Positions 7,928 through 15,815 of a DNA stretch of 27,139 bases are shown here, piece after piece; position 1 is the stretch's first letter, and each line of letters opens with the position of its first letter. The stretch covers positions 1 through 27,139 of the forward strand of contig CAYXVF010000084.1 of assembly GCA_964468125.1 (NCBI GenBank). Reading direction: 5' to 3'. This DNA is from CAYXVF01 sp964468125. GTDB lineage: Bacteria; Myxococcota; XYA12-FULL-58-9; CAYXVF01. A program made the position numbers and the translations under genes. The notes beneath the pieces are model-generated. The model was given only the letters and a program-made list of their open reading frames with translations. It searched no databases and was not told the origin of the DNA.

Positions 7928-8693
7928 GAGTGCGCCGACAAAACGACAGGATCAGCGCGCCGTTTCTGTCGAATGCGAAGCGCTAGGGATCCGCTATCGG
8001 CAATACCATCGGAAGCCGTTGACCCTCAAAGAAGCTGTGGTGAACCTCTTCCGTACAACGTCATTTGAGCACTTCTGGGCACTCCAGGACGTCGAACTGC
8101 GAGTCCATCGAGGGGAGAGTCTAGGGGTTATCGGTGCGAACGGCTCGGGAAAGAGCACTCTATTGAAAGCCATTTGTGGCGTTCTTCCCCCGACAACCGG
8201 TGACGTGCGTGCCCACGGGAAAATCGTACCGCTGCTCGAGCTGGGAGGAGGTTTCAATCCCGAGCTCACAGGCCGGGAGAACATCTATTTGAACGCGGCA
8301 ATCCTCGGAACCCCCAGGCGTGAGGTCGACGAGAAAATCGATGGAATCATCGATTTTTCAGGGCTCCGAGAGTTCATCGACATTCCGTTGCACAACTACT
8401 CCTCCGGAATGAAGTCCCGCCTGGGTTTTGCTGTCGCGACGGATATTGACCCCGAGATCTTGCTCCTGGACGAGATACTCGCGGTCGGTGACGCCGAGTT
8501 TCAACGCAAAGCCATGGAGCGGACCGAGAACTTCTTCAGGGGAGACCGAACCGTGGTGTTGGTTTCGCATAGCATGAGCCAAGTCAAGAGATTGTGTACC
8601 AGAGTGGTCTGGTTGGAAAAGGGTCGCATACGTGCAGAGGGAAAGCCCACCGAGGTCATCCGAGAGTATCTCGAGGCGAGCAACGCGAAGTGA
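7920..8693 (+). CDS. wzt: ABC transporter ATP-binding protein for polysaccharide export (Wzt-like, short form)
   Basis: A 257-residue nucleotide-binding subunit that pairs with the permease. Walker A is GANGSGKST at 72-80; the ABC signature is NYSSGMKSRLGFA near 159-171; Walker B is ILLLDE at 180-185; the switch His is H217 in VSHSMS. PLLELGGGFNPELTGREN is the conserved stretch of the Wzt/TagH/KpsT branch. It ends soon after the nucleotide-binding domain, so it lacks the ~150-residue C-terminal carbohydrate-binding domain of long Wzt proteins that recognise a capped O-antigen end. Export is therefore probably not gated by a terminal cap. ATG 7920 overlaps the permease stop; a longer frame back to 7824 lies inside the permease gene. 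Confidence 0.93.
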   Translation: MPESAPTKRQDQRAVSVECEALGIRYRQYHRKPLTLKEAVVNLFRTTSFEHFWALQDVELRVHRGESLGVIGANGSGKSTLLKAICGVLPPTTGDVRAHGKIVPLLELGGGFNPELTGRENIYLNAAILGTPRREVDEKIDGIIDFSGLREFIDIPLHNYSSGMKSRLGFAVATDIDPEILLLDEILAVGDAEFQRKAMERTENFFRGDRTVVLVSHSMSQVKRLCTRVVWLEKGRIRAEGKPTEVIREYLEASNAK

Positions 8694-8716
8694 GTTTTGC
8701 GTCCGGTTAGTCATCG

Positions 8717-8745
8717 TTGATTCTGGAATTTGGCTTTGGTATCGA
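8717..8745 (+). promoter_or_regulatory. Possible internal promoter before pseB
   Basis: The 111-bp gap between the exporter ATPase gene and pseB is the largest inside this plus-strand run. It holds TTGATT at 8717-8722 and TATCGA at 8740-8745, 17 bp apart. Box matches are only 4/6 and 3/6 to the sigma70 consensus. A good Shine-Dalgarno sequence (AGGAG) precedes the pseB ATG. Confidence 0.22.
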
Positions 8746-8804
8746 CGCGCAGTCAGAAGGTCATGCTGCCCTTATTGTTGGAGTAGTGCACAGGAGACGA
8801 AACA

Positions 8805-9848
8805 ATGAGTGGTTCGCTGGACACACCGGAATTTCGTAATTGGCTCGAAGAACGCTCGATTTTGGTGACCGGCGGTACCGGCTCTTTTGGTCAGAAATTC
8901 GTAAAGACCGTGTTGGAGCAGGCGCCGAAGATTAAGCGTCTCGTGGTATTCTCGCGCGATGAGCTGAAGCAGTTCGAGATGCAGAATGAGCTCGGTGCAC
9001 GCGACTATCCGGGACTGAGATTCTTCATTGGTGACGTTCGTGAGCTCGACAGGGTTCGACGCGCTCTCGAAGGGATCGATACTGTCATTCACGCGGCGGC
9101 GCTGAAACAGATTCCGGCAGCTGAGTACAACCCGTTCGAGTGCATCAAGACGAATGTGTTTGGTGCTCAGAACATGATCGAGGCCTGCCTCGATACCAAC
9201 GTGCAGCGAGTCGTGGCGCTGTCTACGGACAAGGCGGCCGCACCGATCAACCTTTACGGTGCAACGAAGCTTGCGTCCGACAAGCTCATGATCGCTGCAA
9301 ACAACGTGAAGGGACGCCGCGAAGCCGGATTCTCCGTTGTTCGCTACGGAAATGTGATGGGAAGTCGCGGTTCGGTGATTCCGTTTTTTTTGGCGAAGCG
9401 CGAATCTGGTGTTCTTCCCATCACCGACCCCTCCATGACACGCTTCAACATTACACTCGAAGCAGGTGTCGAAATGGTGCTTTGGGCGTTACGAAACGCG
9501 ATGGGCGGTGAGATCTTCGTCCCGAAGATTCCTAGCTACAGGATTACGGACGTCGCCATGGCGATCGGGCCAGAATGTGAACATCCAGTGGTAGGAATTC
9601 GGCCCGGCGAAAAGATTCACGAAGAGATGATCACCGCTTCGGACAGCTTCAACTGCGTCGACCTCGGTCCATACTATGCGATTCTACCTGCATCTGATCG
9701 CGAAGGTCTCGATGCAGTCCTCCAGCATCACAAAGCTGAGCCCGTACCGCGTGGCTTCAGTTACAATAGTGGCTCCAATCCTGACTTCCTGACGGTTGAG
9801 CAGCTAAAGTCGTTGATTCGCGAACACGTCGCCCCTGATTTCACTTAG
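8805..9848 (+). CDS. pseB: UDP-GlcNAc 4,6-dehydratase (inverting), first step of pseudaminic acid synthesis
   Basis: A 347-residue SDR enzyme of the PseB/FlaA1 family. It removes water from UDP-GlcNAc and inverts C5, giving the UDP-4-keto-6-deoxy-L-arabino sugar that feeds PseC. NAD(P) binding is at TGGTGSFG (22-29). The catalytic residues are visible as STDKAAAPINLYGATK (140-155): D142 and K143 of the dehydratase pair, Y151 and K155 of the SDR YxxxK. The conserved RYGNVMGSRGSVIP and the C-terminal RPGEKIHEEM are both family hallmarks. Length matches the family. The start ATG has AGGAG upstream. It begins the sugar-nucleotide block and is followed by pseC after a 2-bp gap. Confidence 0.95.
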   Translation: MSGSLDTPEFRNWLEERSILVTGGTGSFGQKFVKTVLEQAPKIKRLVVFSRDELKQFEMQNELGARDYPGLRFFIGDVRELDRVRRALEGIDTVIHAAALKQIPAAEYNPFECIKTNVFGAQNMIEACLDTNVQRVVALSTDKAAAPINLYGATKLASDKLMIAANNVKGRREAGFSVVRYGNVMGSRGSVIPFFLAKRESGVLPITDPSMTRFNITLEAGVEMVLWALRNAMGGEIFVPKIPSYRITDVAMAIGPECEHPVVGIRPGEKIHEEMITASDSFNCVDLGPYYAILPASDREGLDAVLQHHKAEPVPRGFSYNSGSNPDFLTVEQLKSLIREHVAPDFT

Positions 9849-9850
9849 CC

Positions 9851-11011
9851 ATGATTCCCTACGGCCGACAGGACATTCAGCAATCCGATATTGACGCGGT
9901 CGTTGAAGTGCTCCAATCCGATTGGATTACTCAGGGACCCGCTATTGGGCAGTTTGAGGAAGCAATCGCCCGCTTGTCCGGCGCGAAGTCCGCGGTTGCC
10001 GTGAATAGCGCCACGAGCGCATTGCACATCGCCGTCAAGGCCTTGGATGTCGGGCCCGGCGATTGGGTCTGGACCAGCCCGATTACCTTCGTTGCTAGCG
10101 CGAACTGCGCCCTTTATTGCGGAGCGAAAGTCGATTTTGTCGATATCGATCCCCATACATACAATCTGTCGCCGGAAGCACTAGCCACCAAACTACGAAG
10201 AGCGAGATCTGAAGACCGTCTGCCGAAGGTGGTAATTCCAGTCCATCTGAGCGGTCAGCCTTGCGATCTTGCGGCAATCCACGAGCTCAGTCGCGAGTAC
10301 GGTTTCAAGATCGTTGAAGATGCGTCCCACGCCATTGGTGGATTGTACCGAGGAAACCCCATCGGCAATTGTGAGTTCAGCGACATCACCGTCTTTAGCT
10401 TTCATCCTGTCAAAATCATCACGACCGGAGAGGGCGGCGCTGCGACAACAAACGATGACCGCCTGGCGAAGCGCATGGCTGATTTGAGAAGCCACGGCAT
10501 CACCCGTCGAGCGGAGGATTACGCTTACCCGTCAGACGGCCCCTGGTATTACGAGCAGCTCGATCTCGGGTTTAACTATAGGATGACGGACATTCAGGCC
10601 GCTCTCGGAACGAGTCAGCTTCAGCGGCTAAACGAATTTGTTGAGAGACGGCATGCCGTTGCGAAACGGTACAATGAGTTGCTCTCTGAGCTACCCCTGA
10701 CGCTTCCGTGGCAACACCCGGATTCGCATTCCGCCTACCATCTCTACGTTATTCGACTCCAACGGAATGAAATATCGCGGAGTCATCGCGCTGTTTTCGA
10801 GTCACTGCGCGAAGCGGGCGTTGGCGTCAATCTGCACTACATCCCGGTCTATCGTCAGCCCTACTACCGAGCGTTAGGCTTCAAAGCGGCTGACTTTCCC
10901 AGATCCGAACAGTACTACTCTGAGGCGATTAGCATTCCGATGTATCCCGGCCTTACCGAAGAGCTGCAAGATAGGGTCGTCACGGAGATCCAAAGAGCCA
11001 TCGAAGGTTAG
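9851..11011 (+). CDS. pseC: UDP-4-amino-4,6-dideoxy-L-AltNAc transaminase
   Basis: A 386-residue PLP-dependent aminotransferase of the DegT/DnrJ/EryC1 family. It converts the PseB product to the 4-amino sugar with glutamate as donor. The PLP lysine is K188 in SFHPVKIITTGEGG, the PLP-phosphate and ring contacts are in NSATSALHIA (52-61) and EDASHAIGG (156-164), and FNYRMTDIQAALG is the usual C-terminal-domain signature. The N-terminus (IPYGRQDIQQSDI, SDWITQGP) is the standard opening of PseC. It starts 2 bp after pseB and ends 3 bp before pseF, so the three are almost certainly co-transcribed. Call rests on family features plus context. Confidence 0.93.
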   Translation: MIPYGRQDIQQSDIDAVVEVLQSDWITQGPAIGQFEEAIARLSGAKSAVAVNSATSALHIAVKALDVGPGDWVWTSPITFVASANCALYCGAKVDFVDIDPHTYNLSPEALATKLRRARSEDRLPKVVIPVHLSGQPCDLAAIHELSREYGFKIVEDASHAIGGLYRGNPIGNCEFSDITVFSFHPVKIITTGEGGAATTNDDRLAKRMADLRSHGITRRAEDYAYPSDGPWYYEQLDLGFNYRMTDIQAALGTSQLQRLNEFVERRHAVAKRYNELLSELPLTLPWQHPDSHSAYHLYVIRLQRNEISRSHRAVFESLREAGVGVNLHYIPVYRQPYYRALGFKAADFPRSEQYYSEAISIPMYPGLTEELQDRVVTEIQRAIEG

Positions 11012-11014
11012 GCC

Positions 11015-11713
11015 ATGCGGGTTGCTTTGATCCCAGCACGAGGGGCCAGCAAGAGAATCCCTCGAAAAAATATCCGCACCTTCCGAGGCAAGCCGATGAT
11101 CGCGCATGCAATCGGTACTACACTCATTAGCTCGATTTTCGACCATGTTATCGTGTCGACAGATGACGAAGAAATCGCCGAGGTCGCACGGCGTTTTGGC
11201 GCAAGCACTCCATTTAGGCGTCCAAGCGAGCTCGCAAACGATACAATCGGGACGGTCGATGTGGTCGCTCATGGTGTTGCCTGGATGCACCAGCAAAACT
11301 GGAAATTGGAAACGGTCTGCTGTGTCTACGCGACCGCTCCCTTTATCGAGGTCGACGACCTCCGACTCGGTGCAAACAAGGCCGCCACGGGGGTCTGGGA
11401 CTACGTCTTTGCGGCCACGGAGTTCTCTGCCCCAATTTTTCGTGCGTTCGAGCAGCTTCCTGAGGGCGGCGTGCAGATGTTTCACCCTGAGCACTTTGGC
11501 ACTCGCTCTCAAGACTTGCCAGTCGCACTTCATGACGCAGGCCAGTTCTGCTTCGGTAAACCGGAAGCGTGGCTGGAGAGGCGCGCTGTCTTTCAGCCAC
11601 AAGCTAGTCCGATTGTTATTCCTCGTTGGCGGGTACAGGACATAGATACGGAAGACGACTGGAAGCGCGCAGAATTACTCCACGAGATACTCGAGAGCCG
11701 GGCTACATCGTGA
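11015..11713 (+). CDS. pseF: CMP-pseudaminic acid cytidylyltransferase
   Basis: A 232-residue cytidylyltransferase of the NeuA/PseF type. It activates the finished nonulosonic acid with CTP to CMP-Pse, the donor for glycosyltransferases. The CTP-binding motif PARGASKRIPRKN lies at 7-19; VSTDDEEIAEVA and the pyrophosphorylase-like YATAPF follow. The C-terminal RWRVQDIDTEDDW carries the metal-binding acidic residues typical of PseF and legionaminate synthetases. ATG 11015 follows the pseC stop by 3 bp; its own stop overlaps the next ATG as TGATG. Assignment to Pse rather than legionaminic acid relies on the neighbouring pseB, pseC and pseI. Confidence 0.92.
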   Translation: MRVALIPARGASKRIPRKNIRTFRGKPMIAHAIGTTLISSIFDHVIVSTDDEEIAEVARRFGASTPFRRPSELANDTIGTVDVVAHGVAWMHQQNWKLETVCCVYATAPFIEVDDLRLGANKAATGVWDYVFAATEFSAPIFRAFEQLPEGGVQMFHPEHFGTRSQDLPVALHDAGQFCFGKPEAWLERRAVFQPQASPIVIPRWRVQDIDTEDDWKRAELLHEILESRATS

Positions 11714-12282
11714 TGAGATACGCTTGCATGCCCCTCGACTCCCTGACATCCGGAGCAGCCACGGTCACGGCGGTTCAGCCTGAACACATTCAAGCGATTC
11801 GTGAGTGGCGAAACGCGCAGCTCCACGTTCTCCGACAAACCGAGCCAATCACCGTCGAGCAACAAGAACGTTACTATGCCGAACACATTTGGCCGACCAT
11901 GAAGGACCGGACTCCGAAGAATGTCCTATTGACGTACCTCCATGGCGGAACCGCCATCGCGTACGGCGGACTCGTTCACATCGATTGGTCGAAGCTGCAA
12001 GCGGAAGTGTCATTCTTGATGGCCCCGGAGTTCGCTAACGACACTCCCAGGTATCGAGAGCACCATCTGGCTTTTCTCGGACTTCTCCGCGAGCTCGCAT
12101 TCTCCCACATGGGCTTTCGTTCGCTATTCACAGAAACTTACGAGCACCGCACGCAACACATGCAGAACCTCGAAGCGTTCGGGTTCGTTCGCGAACGAGT
12201 CGATAAAGACAAAATCTCGATTGAAGGCAAAGCGTTAGACTCGGTCTTTCATGTCCTACAACGCGGAGAAGCCACGCTATGA
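11713..12282 (+). CDS. GNAT-family N-acetyltransferase, probable PseH role
   Basis: A 189-residue GNAT protein. It would acetylate the 4-amino group of the PseC product from acetyl-CoA, giving the 2,4-diacetamido sugar. Visible features: RNAQLHVLRQTEPIT after the first strand, then AYGGLVHIDW and AEVSFLMAPE (central strands), and a C-terminal part with FTETYEHRTQHMQNLEAFGF, the typical end of RimJ-like GNATs where the protein recognises its substrate. A classic Q/RxxGxG/A loop is not clear, so activity is inferred from position. The ATG overlaps the pseF stop; a longer frame back to 11626 lies within pseF. Its own stop overlaps the next gene as ATGA. It may be a PseH analogue or may put another acyl group on. 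Confidence 0.8.
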   Translation: MRYACMPLDSLTSGAATVTAVQPEHIQAIREWRNAQLHVLRQTEPITVEQQERYYAEHIWPTMKDRTPKNVLLTYLHGGTAIAYGGLVHIDWSKLQAEVSFLMAPEFANDTPRYREHHLAFLGLLRELAFSHMGFRSLFTETYEHRTQHMQNLEAFGFVRERVDKDKISIEGKALDSVFHVLQRGEATL

Positions 12283-14183
12283 AAGGGCAGCGCGTCCTCG
12301 TAACCGGTGGAGCCGGAGTCATCGGGCTCGAATTGGTCCCCCGTCTGCTGTCGCGTGGCGCGACTGTGTTCGTCGGCGACCTGAAGCCTAGGCCGGCTTC
12401 TTTCGCGTCGGGAGTCGAGTATCGCCAGGGCGACCTGAACACCTTGACCGCCGAAGAGATGGAGCGTTGGGCACCCGAAGTCATCATTCACCTGGCCGCG
12501 ACTTTTGAGCGTTCCGCTGAAACCTGCGATTTCTGGGAAGAGAATTTTTGGCACAACGTCCGTCTCAGTAATCACCTGATGACGCTGGCAAAGAAGCTAG
12601 CGAGTCTTCGCCGCGTCGTATTCGCCTCCAGCTATCTCATCTACGATCCCGCGCTTTATCAGTTTTCTGAAGCTCAGTCGTTTCCAGTTGCCCTGAAGGA
12701 ATCTGATGCAGTTCTCCCGCGCAACCTAACCGGCATGGCGAAGTTGGCCCACGAGATCGAGTTGCGATTCCTGGCTCAGTTCGACGATTTGAACCTCACT
12801 TCGACCTGCGCGCGCATCTATCGCGGTTATGGTTGCGGCTCGCGCGACGTGATCTCGCGCTGGATCCGTGCGCTACTCAATGGCGAGACGCTGGAAGTAT
12901 ATAGACCAGAGGGAATCTTCGACTACATTTACGCTGGGGACTCGGCGGAAGGTCTCATCCGTTTGTCCGAAGCGGAGAGCACCCCTCCAATCGTGAATCT
13001 TGGGACGGGCCGATCGCGAAGGGTCTCGGATATCCTCGAGGCACTGAGACGAAGCTTTCCGAACATGCTCACTCGGGTTGTGGACTCGGACATTCCATAC
13101 GAGGCGTCGCAAGCGGATGTAACTCTGCTCGAGAAGACAACTGGGTGGCGCCCCACCTCCGAGCTCGAAGACGCCATTGCGGAGATGGTGGAGTACGAAA
13201 CGCAAGCCCAATCGAGAAGCGTTGCTGCTCCGGTACTCGGCGGAATTCTCGTCAGCAGCTCTTCAGCCAAAGCACCACTCATTGAATCAATGCGACAAGC
13301 GGCTAAACGCATCGACCCCAACGCAAAGATCTTCGCCGGTGATGTGAACCCGGATGCGATCAGCCAGTATGTTGCCGACGACTTCTGGCAAATGCCGGCC
13401 ACCCGCGAGGAAGCGGTCGAGAGCATCGTCGAGGGGTGCGAAGAGAGACAAATACGAACGGTTCTGCCAACCCGCGATGGCGAACTCCTTTTTTGGGCAC
13501 GACACAAAGACCGTCTCGCACGAGCGGGCATTCATGTGCTCGTCTCCGACGAAGAGCCGATTCGACGCTGTCTCGACAAGCTCTCATTTGCGCGATTTGC
13601 CAGCGAACAGGGATTTCCGGCAATTCCTACCTCGGAAGAGCCCGAGGGCACGGGACCGTTTGTCGTGAAGGAGCGATTCGGCGCCGGTGCTCGCGAAATC
13701 GGTCTCGACCTCGACCGGGAGGCGGCAAGGCAACATGCCGAAGTGCTCGAACGTCCAATCTACCAACCCATGGTCCGGGGACGAGAGATTAGCGCCGACT
13801 GTTGGCTGGACTCAGAGTCCCGTGCAAAAGGGGTCGTACTGAGAACGCGCGACACAGTAGTTCGTGGAGAGTCGCAGGTTACGACCACGTTTCGTAACGA
13901 GCGGATCGAATCGACGGTTGCGCGACTCGCGGAATGCCTCCAGCTCCGCGGACACGCGATCATTCAAATGTTCATTGACGAACGAGGAGACCCTCACATC
14001 ATCGAATGCAACCCTCGTTTTGGAGGTGCATCGACCACTTCGATTGCAGCCGGATTGGATTCGTTCGTTTGGAGCTTGCTCGAAAGGCTCAATAGCTCCG
14101 TGCAGCATGAGGAGTTTCGGCGCAGGAGCTACGAAGTGAAACAAATCCGAATCGCTCACGACATTCGGGTTGTCGCACGATAG
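12279..14183 (+). CDS. Fusion of an SDR epimerase-like domain with an ATP-grasp ligase domain
   Basis: A 634-residue two-domain protein. Residues 1-~310 are an extended SDR fold: TGGAGVIG (9-16), HLAAT (71-75), FASSYLIYD, and RGYGCGSRD. The usual catalytic YxxxK reads T151-G-M-A-K155 (in NLTGMAKLAHE), so the tyrosine is replaced by threonine and normal redox or epimerase chemistry may be lost. Residues ~320-634 are an ATP-grasp domain of the CarB/PylC type: a pre-ATP-grasp region, KERFGAGAREIG (464-475) as the nucleotide lid, and IIECNPRFGG (574-583) with the Mg-binding Glu and Asn. ATP-grasp enzymes join a carboxylate to an amine, thiol or similar group through an acyl-phosphate. Here it may attach an acyl or amino-acyl group to a sugar amine; this is inference. 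It starts with ATGA overlap inside the Pse operon. Confidence 0.82.
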   Translation: MKGQRVLVTGGAGVIGLELVPRLLSRGATVFVGDLKPRPASFASGVEYRQGDLNTLTAEEMERWAPEVIIHLAATFERSAETCDFWEENFWHNVRLSNHLMTLAKKLASLRRVVFASSYLIYDPALYQFSEAQSFPVALKESDAVLPRNLTGMAKLAHEIELRFLAQFDDLNLTSTCARIYRGYGCGSRDVISRWIRALLNGETLEVYRPEGIFDYIYAGDSAEGLIRLSEAESTPPIVNLGTGRSRRVSDILEALRRSFPNMLTRVVDSDIPYEASQADVTLLEKTTGWRPTSELEDAIAEMVEYETQAQSRSVAAPVLGGILVSSSSAKAPLIESMRQAAKRIDPNAKIFAGDVNPDAISQYVADDFWQMPATREEAVESIVEGCEERQIRTVLPTRDGELLFWARHKDRLARAGIHVLVSDEEPIRRCLDKLSFARFASEQGFPAIPTSEEPEGTGPFVVKERFGAGAREIGLDLDREAARQHAEVLERPIYQPMVRGREISADCWLDSESRAKGVVLRTRDTVVRGESQVTTTFRNERIESTVARLAECLQLRGHAIIQMFIDERGDPHIIECNPRFGGASTTSIAAGLDSFVWSLLERLNSSVQHEEFRRRSYEVKQIRIAHDIRVVAR

Positions 14184-14229
14184 TCGCAGATGCGCAGGCC
14201 AACCTTCGAACGGATACCCGAGAGCCGGC

Positions 14230-15111
14230 ATGAATGAACAGCGGAAGCTCCAACGTCACGAACTCGGTTTCTTGCAACTCGCGAACCCTCCAGATCCGAA
14301 GCAACTGGCCGCGTACTATGAGAAGAAGTACTTTCAGGATGAGCGCGGCAACTATCGACATTACTATTCGGACGATGAGCTCGCCTTTGCCCGAGCGAAA
14401 ATCGAGCAGCTAGCGTACGTAGTTGAGACTTTGCGGGGTAGCGTTCCGGGAACCATGCTCGACGTCGGATGTGGCGAAGGATTTGCCCTCGCTTGGCACG
14501 CGTCCCGCGGTTGGCGAACTCACGGAATCGACTTCAGCGACGTCGGAATTCGAAACATGCATCCCGAGCGGCTTGACGACGTAGAAACTGGAGACCTTTT
14601 TAAACTGCTCGAGCAACAGAAGCGAGACGGTCATCGCTACGATCTCCTCTGGTTGAGCAACGTGCTAGAGCATGTTCTCGATCCAATCCGGCTTCTCCGA
14701 TCAGTGAGACAGCTGATTCAAGAGGGAGGGGTTCTCGTCATTACCGTCCCGAACGACGGTTCCGAGCTTCAGGAGATGCTGCTACGCAAGGGTTGCATCG
14801 ACGAAAGATTCTGGATCGCGGTCCCTGACCATATCAGCTATTTCGACTACGAGAGCTTGACTGCAACTGCTGCCGCGACAGGTTGGCGGTGCCGAGATGT
14901 TCTCGCGGATTTTCCAATCGATCTGTTCCTGCTGCACGATGATTCAAATTACGTGCGCAATCGTGATCGTGGACCGAAAGCTCATTGGGCACGGGTTCAA
15001 GCTGAGCTGCTCATCCATCAGAAGACCCCGGAACAGAAACGGGCTTTCTACTCAGCAATTGCTCGGGTTGGTCTGGGTAGAAACCTAACCGCCTTTCTCC
15101 AGCCCGAATGA
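14230..15111 (+). CDS. Class I SAM-dependent methyltransferase in the Pse operon
   Basis: A 293-residue methyltransferase. Motif I is MLDVGCGEG (76-84), motif II GIDFSD (99-104), and YDLLWLSNVLEHVLDP is the motif IV region. The N-terminal stretch LQLANPPDPKQLAAYYEKKYF followed by a YRHYYSDDEL segment is often seen in methyltransferases of glycan clusters. It starts with ATG 14230, 46 bp after the fusion gene; a frame opening at 14170 would overlap that gene. It is followed by the HAD gene with ATGA overlap. It could O- or N-methylate the nonulosonic acid or its 5/7-acyl group, or the sugar next to it. Known modified nonulosonates include N-methyl-acetimidoyl forms, but no direct evidence for that exists here. 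Confidence 0.85.
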   Translation: MNEQRKLQRHELGFLQLANPPDPKQLAAYYEKKYFQDERGNYRHYYSDDELAFARAKIEQLAYVVETLRGSVPGTMLDVGCGEGFALAWHASRGWRTHGIDFSDVGIRNMHPERLDDVETGDLFKLLEQQKRDGHRYDLLWLSNVLEHVLDPIRLLRSVRQLIQEGGVLVITVPNDGSELQEMLLRKGCIDERFWIAVPDHISYFDYESLTATAAATGWRCRDVLADFPIDLFLLHDDSNYVRNRDRGPKAHWARVQAELLIHQKTPEQKRAFYSAIARVGLGRNLTAFLQPE

Positions 15112-15815
15112 TGAGCCCCGAAACTCGAACCGACACGCCCGTGCTGGTCTTTGACCTCGACGATACTCTGTACGTCGAAGAAACGTACGTTTTGAGCGGT
15201 TTCCGCGCGGTCGCGCGACACGGTCTCGAGACCTTCGGCTGGAACGAAGAACAGTCTTTTAAACGCTTAGAGGACATCCTGAGAGCGAATGGGCGGGGAC
15301 AGGTCTTCGATATCTGGCTGCGAGAGCACGGTCATCATTCACGCAAACTCGTCCGGCAGTTTGTGAATGTCTACCGCGCACATCAACCTCGACTGAATCT
15401 CGCTCCAGCCGCCGAAGACGCGTTGAACGAGCTGAGCGGATTTCCGATGTACCTCGTCACCGATGGACACAAGGAAGTTCAAGCTCGAAAGGTCGCAGCG
15501 CTCGGGCTCTTTGGCATTCTCGACCGCGTCTACATCACGCACAGGTTTGGAATCCAAAATGCCAAGCCATCGACCTATTGTTTCGAGAAGATCCGAGCAC
15601 GAGAGTCTTGCGGTTGGAACGAAATGCTCTATGTGGGAGACAATCCCAAGAAGGATTTCGTCAATCTCAATCCACTAGGAGTGCATACAGTGAGGGTTCT
15701 GACTGGCATGTTTGCTGATTGTATGGCGGAGCCTGGCTACGACGGGCGTTACACACTGTCGACACTGCAAGACTTGCCATCCCTAGTCAGAGAAATTCGT
15801 GGAGGAATCGCGTGA
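15108..15815 (+). CDS. HAD-superfamily hydrolase (HAD-IA-like phosphatase)
   Basis: A 235-residue HAD protein. Motif I FDLDDTLY supplies the nucleophile D16 and acid/base D18; motif II is the Thr in YLVTDGHKEVQ; a Lys within QNAKPSTY is motif III; GDNPKKDF is motif IV with the Mg-binding Asp pair. A helical cap follows motif I. It would remove phosphate from a small metabolite or sugar phosphate. It could be the phosphatase partner of the ATP-grasp protein, or might act on an intermediate in the sugar pathway. It does not resemble PseG, which is a GT-B-fold UDP-sugar hydrolase. It overlaps the methyltransferase (ATGA) and pseI (GTGA). Confidence 0.85.
   Translation: MMSPETRTDTPVLVFDLDDTLYVEETYVLSGFRAVARHGLETFGWNEEQSFKRLEDILRANGRGQVFDIWLREHGHHSRKLVRQFVNVYRAHQPRLNLAPAAEDALNELSGFPMYLVTDGHKEVQARKVAALGLFGILDRVYITHRFGIQNAKPSTYCFEKIRARESCGWNEMLYVGDNPKKDFVNLNPLGVHTVRVLTGMFADCMAEPGYDGRYTLSTLQDLPSLVREIRGGIA

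Noticed and set aside
11626..11712. Upstream extension of the GNAT gene
   Set aside because: It lies within pseF in another frame; the ATG at 11713 with TGATG overlap explains the start better.
15719..15811. Upstream extension of pseI
   Set aside because: It is inside the HAD gene; GTG 15812 has a perfect GGAGG and the PseI-like N-terminus begins there.
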